A DNA stretch of 64,000 bases, taken from contig JAJKFL010000004.1 in assembly GCA_021186555.1 (NCBI GenBank), positions 15,446,406 to 15,510,405 on the forward strand, written 5' to 3'. Positions within the stretch are counted from its first letter, which is position 1. The number at the start of each line of letters is the position of its first letter. This stretch comes from Reticulitermes speratus. Taxonomy: Eukaryota > Arthropoda > Insecta > Blattodea > Rhinotermitidae. The notes under the pieces were generated by a model. It saw nothing but the letters and a program-made list of their open reading frames with translations. It made no database searches and was not told where the DNA came from. Below, piece after piece: positions 24,781 to 35,109 of this stretch. The translations under genes were made by a program, and so were the position numbers.

Positions 24781-25817
24781 ACCTTCACTTATACAAAAGT
24801 TACACATAAGTGAATCCGATCATAGATCTTAATTAATTACAATGCGAAATAAGTCCTTAGAAAATACAATGATGTGGTTGTACCAATCCAGGACTCGAGA
24901 GTCAAGATGACAGGAGATGTTAATAGTAATATCAGAAACTGTAATAGTCCGACATGGCTTAGTGCATTTTCAAGGATCGGAATTACAGAAAATACATGGC
25001 AAAAGGTTGTTCTGATGGCATATACAGAATTCCCCAGGACATACGGTCAATACTTTCAAGATTTCGTTCCAGACCTAATTCTGTGAAATGCCATTACACA
25101 TGGGTCCGATTCGCAACAATTAATGAGTGGTGAGCGTGTACAGTACATGAAATACATGATAAGGAAAGAAGGAGGCTACATTGTGCATTTATTGGGATTG
25201 TTTATTAAATGTGCAGTTGGAAATGCGTAGTTCTGTACTCATGCAAGTTGCTCAAAGTGGTCTCCATCTGCAGGATAGATTTTCTGACCAAAGTGACCAG
25301 CGAATTTGTAACTCACAAATCACTGCTGCGTTATTGATGCGTCTTGCAGCGCTGAAAAGTTTCCGCAGCAGTTCGTCTCTGGTGGAACACCTTGCGTAAC
25401 CCGACACATGATAATCTAACCGGTTCAGATCCGGTGACCGTGGTGCTACGACTGATCCATTGGTTTGTGAATTGCTGATTCAGCTGCCTGACGACCCGAC
25501 TGAAATGTGCGGTTTCTCCGTCTTGTTCGTAGTACATCTGATGTCGTGTTTGTAGAGGAACCTTCTCTAAGAGGGCTGGCAGAGCATATTGCATAATGTT
25601 GGCGTAAATAACCCCTGTCACACGGTGCGAGAAGTTGCACGGTTTAGTGATCTGGTCAACAATGACGCCTCACCACACGTTTACGGAAAGGCGATGTTGG
25701 TAGTTACTTTCGCAAGTTCCATATGGACTATCATGGTCCCATAAAACAGAGTTTCTCGCACTGGTTACTCCATTGAGGGTAAGATGGGCCTCGTCAGTGA
25801 TCAAAATGTTACAAATA

Positions 25818-27133
25818 CAGGGTGCGCCAAAAACACCTGACGGTTTTTGAAATGTGAAAACCAGCGTGCCCGCTACGCGGCGCTTCCATACTGACCGTCA
25901 CCATGTACAGCGATGTTTGGAGTTTAGTTGAGATGGAGCGCTGGTCGGTACAAAACCGTATTGCGGCAGTGGAACTGTTTATCAAAACAGAGTCTGTTAC
26001 AGCTACACAGCGTGGTTTCCGACAGCAGTTTCAGAGACGTGATGCTCCTAGCCGCAATACTCTGCTATTGTGGGTATCGAAATGGCGTCTAGAAGGATCG
26101 GTGAAGGACAGTAAACCACAGGGACGTCCACGTTCGGCTCGTACACCTGACAATGTGGAACGGGTTAGAGACGCCATATTGCGCAGTCCGCGCAGGTCGG
26201 CTCGGCGGCACGCTCTCGCGCTTCGCTTAAAGGACAGCAGCGTTCGCCGAATTCTTCACAAGGACTTGCGTTATCACCCATACAAAATCCAAGTTGCTCA
26301 GGAACTTAGTGGACGGGACAAGGTGAGCCGACTTCAGTTTTGTAATGAATTCATGGATTTGGTGAATAATAATCGCGACATAGTGAACACATTACTGATG
26401 TCTGATGAAGCTCACTTCCATATGTCTGGTTATGTGAATAAACAGAACTGTCGCTACTGGGCTCCAAACAACCCACACGAACTTCACCAACGTCCTCTGC
26501 ATAGTGCAAAAGTGACAGTGTGGTGTGCAATTTCGTCTCATGGCGTAATTGGTCCCTATTTCTTTGAGAATTCGGACGGCAGTACAGTGACTGTCAATGC
26601 AGAGCGGTACAAAATAATGCTGGAAACATTTCTGCAAAATGAGTTACGTTCTCGTCAGCTCGATTTCCTATGGTTCCAACAGGATGGAGCAACTGCTCAC
26701 ACGGCACGGACTTCCATGACAGTCCTCAGGACAATGTTTCCAGGCAGACTCATTTCTCGTTTCGGGGACATCACCTGGCCCGCCCGCTCGCCCGATCTTG
26801 CAGTACCAGACTACTTCCTTTGGGGTTACGTCAAAAGCAAGGTATACGAAACACGTCCTGCCAATATTGATGACTTAAAGCAGCGAATTCGTGAGTGTAC
26901 GCAAGGGATCCCTAAGGAAATGCTACAACGTGTTATGACAGCCTTTCCGTCGCGACTGCAGGAGTGTATTGAACGACATGGTGGTCACCTACAAAGTGTC
27001 ATATTCAAACAGCAATGATTCAGATGAATTTTCATGGATATGGAATGTACCTGATAGTCTTAATAAAATTTTTCCACTTTGCCTTAAAATGTTACTTCAT
27101 TTCAAAAAGCGTCAGGTGTTTTGGCGCACCCTG
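25818..27133 (+). mobile_element. Intact DD41D-type mariner-superfamily transposon
   Basis: It is a 1316-bp element with near-identical TIRs (CAGGGTGCGCCAAAAACACC at the left; the right end is its inverse with one base fewer in the A run). It is flanked by TA on both sides (25816-25817, 27134-27135). It carries one uninterrupted transposase. The TIRs differ by about one indel and one substitution over roughly 37 bp. The near-perfect ends and intact ORF mean a young insertion. It landed in the older mariner just ahead of that element's first catalytic aspartate codon. Confidence 0.9.
25903..27018 (+). CDS. Mariner/IS630-superfamily transposase, apparently intact
   Basis: The product is 371 residues. 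Residues 15-65 form an HTH of the IS630/mariner kind (IAAVELFIKTESVTATQRGF, then TLLLWVSKWRLEGSV), followed by a GRPRSART hook at 74-81 and a second HTH to about 120. The catalytic domain has D168 (LLMSDEAHF), D261 (FQQDGATAHT) and D303 (SPDLAVPDYFLWGY). Between D261 and D303 there are 41 residues, so the triad is DD41D. The enzyme would excise and reinsert the element at TA in the nucleus. The chosen ATG gives MYSDVW; a second ATG at residue 11 (MERWSV) is an equally good start. There is no internal stop or frameshift. This is the only clearly intact protein gene in the window. Confidence 0.9.
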   Translation: MYSDVWSLVEMERWSVQNRIAAVELFIKTESVTATQRGFRQQFQRRDAPSRNTLLLWVSKWRLEGSVKDSKPQGRPRSARTPDNVERVRDAILRSPRRSARRHALALRLKDSSVRRILHKDLRYHPYKIQVAQELSGRDKVSRLQFCNEFMDLVNNNRDIVNTLLMSDEAHFHMSGYVNKQNCRYWAPNNPHELHQRPLHSAKVTVWCAISSHGVIGPYFFENSDGSTVTVNAERYKIMLETFLQNELRSRQLDFLWFQQDGATAHTARTSMTVLRTMFPGRLISRFGDITWPARSPDLAVPDYFLWGYVKSKVYETRPANIDDLKQRIRECTQGIPKEMLQRVMTAFPSRLQECIERHGGHLQSVIFKQQ

Positions 27134-27656
27134 TAGTAAGGGGGTTAGCATTAATCCAACGGCAAAACTCCAACCGGCTACACATGTCCGCAGGATCAAG
27201 ATACTGAATGCAGAGGATGTAGTACGGTGACAATCTTTCGGTGTGTAACTTTCTCCAGACTCCCATGCGTAGAACAGCTAGGCGGACACAAATTCTTCGT
27301 CTACAAGTGCATGCACATCGCTGTACCATGCCAAAAATGTTTTCCTCTTCCTCCACATTTCGTGTACTTGATGTTCAGCACGGCGGTTTACACTCGGATA
27401 GGAGCCCTTGTCTCGCAAGTTGTGGCGAAGACGAGTGAACACACCGATCGGGGATTGGTCGTTCAGTATATCGTTGCCGTTGCAATACCGGTACACAAAA
27501 TGCATATCGGCGTATTCTTCGTAGGAAACGGCATGTTTACAGTTAATTCTCGCTGCACGCATATCACAGCACGAACTGAACTGCTGTGTTGGATGACGTA
27601 ATATTAGAGTTGCCTGCACGAAAATAGTCCCGTCAAGGTCAAGCGGCTGACTCAAC

Positions 27657-27669
27657 TCCCCCCCCCCCC
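27657..27669. repeat. Poly-C tract
   Basis: A run of about a dozen C lies just outside the first codons of the older mariner's transposase. It is a likely site of sequencing or length error. Confidence 0.8.
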
Positions 27670-27914
27670 GTCACCTTGCGTTGTTGCCAGGTCTTCCAGG
27701 TGCAGCTTCCCGTTCAGTTGCACACTGTCGATAGAATCAAGTGTTATTTCCGTGTGGCAACACTGCGTTCATAGGCAGTGACCTCGACGGGACTATTTTC
27801 GTGCCGGCCAGTATAGTGTTGTTACGATTACACGAGTATGCCCACTCCTGCGCATATCCCCTACAATTTAACTATTCGTAACTAAGGAACTGTTGCAAAT
27901 CGGACCCATGTGTA

Positions 27915-29356
27915 TATACACATTTCTGACTCAGAGTTACGTCTGGAATTCAGTCCTGAACCACTGACTTTTAAGTCCTGACACACCTATATATGTAAAT
28001 CAGATCACATGTTTTAAGAAAATAATAATTCCAATATATTCCTGGCCAGGTTATGAATACTTGTACATGTACTGTCAGTGTATATGTAATAGAATATAGA
28101 ATAAAGAAGAGTAATAAGACCGATAGCTATTTTTTACATTAACCATTTTAAGCCCAACTGTAACTGTGTCATATGTACTACCAGCCTTGGCATTTAGAAA
28201 TCTCGCATTAGGAACTCATCTGTTATGTACAATTTAGGAGAATGTTCGTCCTCAGTGGGTTAAAAGAAAGCTGAATTACGAAATACATATTTATAAAGAA
28301 GGGTAAAATAATATTATATATATATATTAAAGTATTTTGTACGTCATTATTTTATTCAGATTTATTTGCCGTGATGGGGATTATATTATCGAACAAATAA
28401 ATTAATATACAGACATTAAGAAAATTAACTAGGGTTTACAAATTTTAGAAAATATTTTTTTAAATGACATTATTAAAGTATCAAATACACAGTAAACAAC
28501 TTCGAGTTTCAGAACATCTATGAGTTTGCGTAGAGTTTTGTATGAATAAAATCTAAATGAAATATGTGTTTAAAAATTTGGAGTATTCTCCGACTACCAA
28601 CTGCAATTTAATTCAGTTAAGTAGTATCGGAAATGCGTGCTACGGACTGATCGAAAGTTAGCTCATAAGTGTTCGTTTTAGCTCATTACATTTTATGAGA
28701 AGAATGTGTTCATTTTCACACATCAAGAGTGCAGATGACACTTAATAACAGTGACTAGTTAGTGCATCATCTACATGTCGCTTTATTCCACTTTATACCA
28801 CACGCCATATAAATCCGTGTATTAAAATAATTCATAAACGCAGGAGCTTGCGAGCCTTTGACATCTGGGGCTTAGACTTTGCTCGGCTGCTTCATACGTC
28901 GTTCTGCGGTGGATGAACACTGCGGATAAGGGAGTAACAGAAATTTGTTCGATGTGTTACAGGATAGTCTCTTTTATGTGCTCCTCTGTGCGTGACAGGG
29001 CGTTTGTCATCAAGCAACTTCGTGTCGTGACTTTTGCATCTGAATTTGACTGAGGGGTTACATTCATGTCAGGAGCGAGATGAAGAGTGTTCGTATTGTT
29101 TCATGGTATCTCGTAGTAGAGAAGGTGTTGAAATCTCGGTGGGTAGGTCTACTGTTTACATCCAGTAAACCCTATTAAGCTTCACTCACATGTTATAACA
29201 ATACTTTCAGATATTAACAAAAGGTAAGAACTATTCTGATAACACTGTCAAATTTAAAATAATTTCTTCTTAATTATTTCAAGGTAACGCAGTCCTTTCC
29301 TATTAACTATATTTTAAGGGCAGTTTAGAAGAAGTTTTAACAATAATAAATTACTA
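27915..29356. other. Unassigned AT-rich sequence
   Basis: I see no gene or recognisable repeat. A short (AT)n run lies near 28315-28328. Confidence 0.5.
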
Positions 29357-29480
29357 GTTGTCCCATCCTCCTATCTAATGGGTACCGGAGAAATATTCCC
29401 GAGGGCTAAAACAGTAGCCTTTGTCCACTTACCTCCACCTAGACCCGAAGATAAAGAAAGAATGGTGCTATTCCTCCACA
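29357..29480 (+). mobile_element. SINE family S2 fragment, diverged
   Basis: CTAATGGGTACCGGAGAAAT and GCTAAAACAGTAGCC match in order the block at 34080 (TTAATGGGTACCAGGGAT, GAAAAAGCAGTCG). It is a 3'-body fragment without the tRNA-like head. Confidence 0.45.
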
Positions 29481-31094
29481 AGAACGTGGTTTATTGTGGG
29501 CTGTAGTACCACTCCTTTGTCGTTTTAAATATGAAATTTCAGGCATCATTGTACAGAAGATATCAATTTTTAAACAGGAAAATTTACGCATAACGTACAC
29601 ATTTTTGCGCGTTCGCTCGTTTTTATTTGCCTAGAAAGGAAGTGTGTTAGGCACAATATGCACGTTTCATTTTTCTCTAAAACAATTATTCAAAACATTT
29701 CAGTGGAACGCCTTTAGCAAGTTACTCTTGAGACGCAAACAGAAACGCATGTAGCTCTTAATTTGATGTTTAATCTTGTGTATTTAAAAAAAATTGAAAT
29801 GTGTAAACAAAGTTATCACTTTCATTGAAATTCGTTGAGCCTTTCTCGAGTCATTTATTGCGTGCAAAGAAAAGAAGGGCAGGCATGGAGAAACGAAAAG
29901 GAATATTTCTTAATCTCCTCTTTCGCAACGCGTCAGAACGTTCCAAATAAAAATTGGTTGATTTTAATGTTACTTACTTTACATCATGTTCCACTTAGTC
30001 ACAGTTTGTTTTAACACCTGATAACGTATGATTTATATTCATATACAGGTCATACTGAAAACACACGAAACTATAAATGTTGATTTAAGTGAGACTGGAA
30101 GTCCTTATGGCGGGAGCTACAAAATCACGTATATTATGTAACATCACGACGTGTAATGTAATATAATTTTTCCGACATTTCTGAGGACCCTGCCGCTCTG
30201 GGATGATGCAGTGTAGTTTTTGTATGCGTTTCGAGGTACCCTGATGCCTCCATCTTAAGAGCAGGAGAATGAGCCGCGCGGTGAAAATCATATTAATGCA
30301 AGGACGAGAGAGCCGATACTCGGGTTATCAAAAATGTAGTAAAAAGTGTCCCTATTAAGGGCTGTTCTGTGCGCTAAATACCAAAGAAGCATAGGCAGAA
30401 ATAAAGTGAGTAAATACGATTATGCCATGTTTACTTTCGTCTATTCATCCTTCTAGTACTATAACAAAATACGTGAAAATTCGTAGTATTCTTTTGGGAT
30501 ACACGTATGCAGTACATCCAGTGTTAACAATGCGAAGCGTATATGAAATATTTTCTTCCATATTTCCTTACAACAAGAAGTGTTGACTGAATTGTGTGAT
30601 ATGAAAATCTGTATAACCCACAAGTACTGTGCCCAAGAGACTGGGCTGACCGCATTACTGTATCTGCAGACAATCAATTCTGTGTTTCCTGAATACAAAA
30701 CATGCATGTCCAATGTCGGAATACTATACTGTGTAAAGAAACACTAACTATTTATTCACTCTGGGTAAATACTAACTCACTGACCCGGGGCCATAATGAA
30801 TCTGGCACTAAAAGCCTGAATGTGTTGTCAGTTTGTGTTGACTTTGAGATAAGGTTGATGACTGCTTTAGTGGGTCGAAACAGCACCAGATAATCAGTTG
30901 GATAACAGGAGTGCCAAAAACTGAATACTTGTATGATTCCGAATTACAGAATTCAGGTTCAAACGTGGGCGGCACCTAACTTGAATTTTATATTCCATGT
31001 TTATTCATTTTTCGAAGAGTTCGAGTAACGTGTATATTTATACATGTATATTCACATACAAATATGGGCATAATGGGACGTACTATATTTCTGA
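29481..31094. other. Unassigned sequence
   Basis: I see no gene or clear repeat. Frames up to 84 codons (30713-30459, minus) have no recognisable motif. Confidence 0.5.
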
Positions 31095-31375
31095 AGTGTA
31101 TACAGCGCTTTAGTGGGGAGACCTGAAGGAAAGAGATCACCTGGAAGACCTGGGCGTGGAATTGAGGATAGTACTGAAATGGATATTAAAGAAACAGGGT
31201 GGGAGGGCGTACACTGGATTCGTGTGGCTTAGAATAGGGACAAGTGGTGATCTCTCGTCAGAAGAGTCATGAGCCTTCGGGATCTATAAAATGCTGGGAA
31301 ATTCTTCATTATCTGCGGAACTATTAGCTTCTCAAGGAAGAGCCTGTTCCACGGAGTGAATTATTTCGTTAGGTT
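31095..31375 (+). mobile_element. LINE family B 3' fragment
   Basis: GTGGGGAGACCTGAAGGAAAG, GGAAGACCTGGGCGTGGAAT and the ending CTTCTCAAGGAAGAGCCTG are the last codons and 3' UTR of LINE B (compare GRPEGKRPLGRPRRRWED). It is severely 5'-truncated, decayed, and has no clear tail. Confidence 0.7.
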
Positions 31376-32051
31376 GTGCATACCAGTTAACATATTCATG
31401 TCTGCACGGCAGTCTGTTCCACCTCCAAAACTGTTTACCTGGTTTACATTAAATCTGATTTGAAGATTACTGTCTCCTGGGTTGTGACGCCGCGTTGTCG
31501 TTAGAAGTGTACAGACTTTTGAGAGGAATTGTTCCTTACATCATCAGTGTAGAACTCACTGTCATGTGCCATTCACAAAATCACATAGCTTTATATGCAA
31601 GCTATTTACAATGATATGAAAAATATTTCTGAAATAGTATTGCTGTGCAATAAACTGACACGTTACATCTAACTTTTGTGATGATTTTAGGGGCGCACTG
31701 GGTAAATTTAAGACACTGTGTAGTGTTGTAGGTGGGTAATACACATTACCGCCATTTTTAAGAAGGAGGCAGGATGTCCCCACTAAGAGTTGGTACTGAC
31801 TCACCAGAACACCTTGTATCATAACTCAAAAGATCGCCGTGGAAACCTGAAATATCGCAAGCATTTACATTGTCAAATTACCGCATACGTCTTGCTTTAT
31901 TTAAATTACAATGTACTGCGCGGCATATTTTGATTATTACTGTCGTAACCAGGGGTTCGTCACTAAATTAAAATAGACAGGATATAATTCATTTTTTTAT
32001 ACAAAAACCAACAACTTCCAGATAGAATACATATACATGATATCAATCCAT

Positions 32052-32089
32052 TCCTACATGTTTCGGCGGCTGACCGCCATCATCAGGGA
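32052..32089 (-). ncRNA. Hammerhead-ribozyme-like motif, family 1, complete core
   Basis: On the minus strand: stem I TCC, core CTGATGA, one extra T, helix II GGCGG-TCAG-CCGCC (five perfect pairs, tetraloop), GAA, palindromic helix III ACATGT, cleavage-site base A, stem I GGA. Every base of the hammerhead core consensus is present. The single T between the core and helix II departs from the textbook structure but is shared by all copies here. Confidence 0.6.
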
Positions 32090-32150
32090 GCCACAACAAT
32101 ATTTAAAGCCTAGTGAATTATGATACAATTTATAATGCCTGATATCATAA

Positions 32151-32232
32151 GAAAATCGCAACCTTGTTAAAATATTCAGATATACAGATCTGTATTTTTA
32201 TATCTGTGTATTTTAACAAGGCTGCGATTTTC
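32151..32232. repeat. Inverted repeat beside the hammerhead motif
   Basis: Arms of 24 bp with one mismatch (32151-32174 and 32209-32232; GAAAATCGCAACCTTGTTAA against its inverse) enclose a 34-bp spacer that itself contains a smaller palindrome around AGATCT. It lies about 60 bp from the hammerhead motif, the same arrangement as at 54904-54985. Confidence 0.85.
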
Positions 32233-32261
32233 TCGTAATACTAGTCATATTAACACTAAAA

Positions 32262-32350
32262 CTTACATACATAAACACACACATACATATATACATACAC
32301 ACACATACAGACACACGTAAACACACGTAGATACACGCAAATACACACAT
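32262..32350. repeat. Imperfect (ACACAT)n microsatellite
   Basis: An ACACAT/ACATACAC-type array with interruptions. Confidence 0.8.
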
Positions 32351-32394
32351 AGTATGCAACTATGCGTGTATATTTCCGGTTTTGGCGAGTGCCA

Positions 32395-32860
32395 CCCTTT
32401 CGAAGAATTCAAGGGTAGTGTGCTGAGGAAGAAACTAGGGTGTCAGAGAAAGGAAATAACAGGGACTGAAGAAAGGTGCGCAGTGAGACACTTCATAATC
32501 TGTACTCCTCACCATATATATTATTGGAATGATCATTGAGGAGAATGAAATGGACGGAGAATGTAGCACGTGTGAGAGAGAGGAGAAATGGAGCCAGGGT
32601 TTTGGAGAAGAAACCTGAAAGACAGAGACAACTTGGAAGAAATAGGCGTAAACTGGTGATAATACTAAAATGGACCTTAAATAAATAGAATAGTAGGATA
32701 TAGAGCGGATTCATATGCCTTGAGATAGGGACTCGTCACGGAGTCTCGTGAAAACTGTAATGAAAGTTCGGCTTTTATAAAATGAGGGGAAATTTTTTTC
32801 TGGCTGAAGATTTCTTAGCTTCTGAAGAAGGACTCTGCTCCATGAAGACAGGTAGTTAGA
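32395..32860 (+). mobile_element. LINE family B 3' fragment
   Basis: Blocks in the LINE B order: GTGTGCTGAGGAAGAAACTA (VLRRIFG region), CTTCATAATCTGTACTCCTC (the LYSSP step), AGGAGAATGAAATGGACG, GGAGAAGAAACCTGAAAGAC and the 3' end CTTCTGAAGAAGGACTCTGC followed by CAGGTAGTTAG. It is decayed and 5'-truncated. A better-preserved copy of the same region runs off the window end near 63770-64000. Confidence 0.7.
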
Positions 32861-33245
32861 CTGCCTCCCTATCAAGTTACGTGCCAGTCTTTAAAGTTGA
32901 TAGGCCAATTCTTACTTCCTTCGTAAAAGGTCTACATAATTTCTACCGAGGATTAAAGTGGCAGCTTTCGGCCCTTTCTAAATGCCATAGCTTTGCTAAC
33001 CGACCAACGTTAAAAGTAAAATTTTAAACACATTTTCATACATGTTGTTCCCCGGCCCCATACAAAGAATGAAGGAAATACCTACCCATTTGGGCTCTAA
33101 ACCTCCGGACTAAAGGCCGAGAGGTGTAGAATAGCTTTGCCTATCCGACCCAGCTGAGTAGATGCGGGATGTCAGGCTTCCGCCGCGATGTAGATAAGAT
33201 CTGCATTCTTCTGGGATATTACACAGCGTAGAGTGGTAATTCTTT

Positions 33246-33287
33246 GCCGATGTTTCGGGACAACCTATCGGTCCCATCTTCAAGGGT
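33246..33287 (-). ncRNA. Hammerhead-like motif, family 2, left arm
   Basis: On the minus strand helix II is GGGAC/GTCCC, then GAA, then ACATC (ACGTC in sister copies, a CpG-type change). The upstream core reads CTTGAAGA, with one extra T against CTGAAGA. Probably inactive. Confidence 0.45.
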
Positions 33288-33504
33288 CAAGAAGTCCAAG
33301 AAGCAAGCTAGTAACACTTGGTATGCAGTTTATATAGAGAAACGTGTGGGCGGTGACAGCTTCTCAGTAAGTGTAATGCTAGCCAATAGGGCTGCATCAA
33401 CCCTATTGGCTAGCATAACCCTAACTGAGAACCAGTCACCGCCCACACGTTTCCCTATATAAACTGCGTATCAAGTGTTACCGGCTTTCTTCTTCGACTT
33501 CATG

Positions 33505-33546
33505 ACCTCTGAAGGTGGGACCGATAGGTTGTCCGGAAACGTCGGT
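33505..33546 (+). ncRNA. Hammerhead-like motif, family 2, right arm
   Basis: Stem I ACC(T), core CTGAAGG (last A changed to G), extra T, helix II GGGAC/GTCCG, GAA, palindrome ACGT, cleavage-site base C, stem I GGT. Compared with its left-arm partner the two arms have decayed at different core positions, so the ancestral motif appears to be CTGAAGA-T-GGGAC...GTCCC-GAA-ACGTC. Confidence 0.5.
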
Positions 33547-34061
33547 GCAGAATTACAACTCTGCTCTGCGTAATATCCCAGGAAAGCGCAGATCTCAGCT
33601 GAGTAGATGTTTCCCTTACTTTTTTGCCTGAAGACGGGGACCATTTCTGTTCCAGAAATTTTGACCTCTATGTTTTATTTAAACACGGGATGATGGACGA
33701 AATCCACAGAGTGAATGATTCCGTATGTGGTATACCATCGTCAGAGTTCTATAGAATCGCATAATTTTGCTGTTCATTACTCCTTTTATTTCAATAGAAT
33801 TTTAAGATAGGTATGGTGAAATTACATTCCCGATCGTTATTCTCTGTTATTGGAACCCGTAAAATTAAAAGTGTAGCAGGCTGACGTCTAGCAGAATGGA
33901 AGTAGACAGATGTTGCAGCGGGCAAACTGTACCGTAAGTCTGCAGTTATTTAGAACTTCCAGTCTTCGAGCCAGTTTCAAATCGTGTCATACCCTAAAGA
34001 AATTAGTTTACAGGACATATGGTTGTACAGGAGAAAATTGGACACATTCAAGTGACAGTTG

Positions 34062-34170
34062 AAATTGCCCTCCTCTTTAATGGGTACCAGGGATTTTCCC
34101 CCGGAGGAAAAAGCAGTCGAGGCGTGAGGCTGAATCCTTACCTCAGTCTCGTGCCGAGATTAACCCTTCG
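34062..34170 (+). mobile_element. SINE family S2 fragment
   Basis: TTTAATGGGTACCAGGGAT, CCCCCGGAGGAAAAAGCAG, CGAGGCGTGAGGCTGAAT and CAGTCTCGTGCCGAG are the S2 body in order. The tRNA-like head is absent. Confidence 0.5.
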
Positions 34171-34429
34171 TTTCTATGGTGAAAAAAATCACAAACTTTC
34201 TGTGGTGGGGTACGACAAACCCCAATAATAATTTTGGATAAAAAAATACAGAATATATATTGTGCTGGCTTTAAATGCAATATTTATTTATTAATTACTG
34301 TTAATAACGAATATACTTAAGCTACTAAAACCTAAGATTTGGTATTCGAAATTTATTCAGTACTTGTATTCTTGAGAACTTACACTTTAAAATACAAAAA
34401 ATAAAGTAAGAACACGTACAAACTAAATT

Positions 34430-35109
34430 GTCAAACGGGTTAACAAGGAAGCCTAACAGAGTTAAGGTAGGTATTCTTATGTACAATTATTTCATTACTG
34501 CACATACAATTACTTCTCTGAGAGTCTTTTTCGCCTCTCACACCTTTCCCACAATTTGGAAAAACGACCTCCAAACGTACCAATTTATCTCATTTCTGAC
34601 AACGGTATTTTGTGATTCTGTCCTTACACGTTGAGCATCACATGAATTTGCCTTGTTGATTTGTTTAGGAGGAGGTTGAAATGTCTCACTGCTGGTTTTG
34701 CGCTTCACTTTGCCTTTGAGTGTTCAAGGGAGACGGGCGAATATTTTGCTGCGTATAGTCCCAATATCGTCAGGGTGACCTTGAGGGTTTTCTGTTTTTT
34801 CTTATTGTCCCAACAACAGACAGTCTCTGTGTTTTCAGTATATGACAGGACCGAGAAACGTTGATAAACTCATTGTCCATTGTTAGGTTTCTGTCTGAAG
34901 CAATAGCTGGAGGAGTCATCATTTCAGACACATCAAGAGAAGAATAGCTGAACACCTGTGGCCTCTCTGGTCTGCGTTCTTCACACTGACATGAGCACAC
35001 CAACTATCTCTGTCGCTGTTATGTTCACTGTCTACACATTCACGGTCTTCTTTGTCAAATTCCTCCAGAAACTTTCTCAACTGCTCTTTAGCCGTCTCGT
35101 AAGCCATTC
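34430..35109 (-). mobile_element. Internally deleted piggyBac-like remnant
   Basis: The minus strand starts at 35107 with an acidic N-terminus (MAYETAKEQLRKFLEEFDKE, DSEHNSDRDSW). It then passes in another frame to LKTQRLSVVGTIRKNRK near 34830-34780. This resembles the conserved piggyBac step where a Val/Met-x-GTxRxNR block follows the DNFY region. A cysteine-bearing stretch near 34640-34560 could be the C-terminal zinc-binding domain. The catalytic DDD core is gone. TTAA at 34160-34163 followed by CCCTTCG is a possible left end, but no convincing right TTAA end was found. Confidence 0.5.

Larger units (their letters stand above)
25097..27912 (-). mobile_element. Degenerate mariner-superfamily transposon, split by a younger mariner
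   Basis: TIRs CACATGGGTCCGATTCGCAAC (25097) and GTTGCAAATCGGACCCATGTG (ending 27912) are inverted and flanked by TA (25095-25096 and 27913-27914). The transposase is on the minus strand. The N-terminal part is at 27655-27102 (YEEYADMHFVYRYCNGN, FTRLRHNLRDKGSYPSVNRR, SRLEFCRWINANP). After the insertion it resumes with a first catalytic motif ILITDEAHL near 25800. At 25621-25331 come ALPALLEKVPLQTRHQMYY and a second catalytic region reading EQDGETAHFSRVV. The third catalytic region (normally SPDL...LD) is degraded. Several frameshifts; inactive. Without the 1.3 kb insertion the element is about 1.5 kb. Confidence 0.85.
33165..33595. mobile_element. Palindromic hammerhead element with 14-bp target duplication
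   Basis: It is flanked by the identical 14-mer CAGCTGAGTAGATG at 33151-33164 and 33596-33609. Arms of about 195 bp (33201-33395 and 33396-33593) are inverted copies that meet in a loop of only a few bases around 33395 (GCCAATAGGG/CCCTATTGGC). The left end has an unpaired extra stretch (CAGGCTTCCGCCGCGATG) also found at the end of the element at 49498. Each arm contains a hammerhead-like motif, left on the minus strand and right on the plus strand. A long, variable duplication fits target-primed retrotransposition better than cut-and-paste. There is no coding capacity. Confidence 0.8.

Noticed and set aside
27227-27655. Open frames on the plus strand and overlapping minus frames near 27.3-27.6 kb
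   Set aside because: Plus-strand frames are antisense shadows of the degenerate mariner transposase on the minus strand.
30852-30890. TTGATGACTGC...GGGTCGAAAC, hammerhead-like
   Set aside because: The first core base is wrong, helix II would overlap the core, and no palindrome or stem I follows GAAAC.
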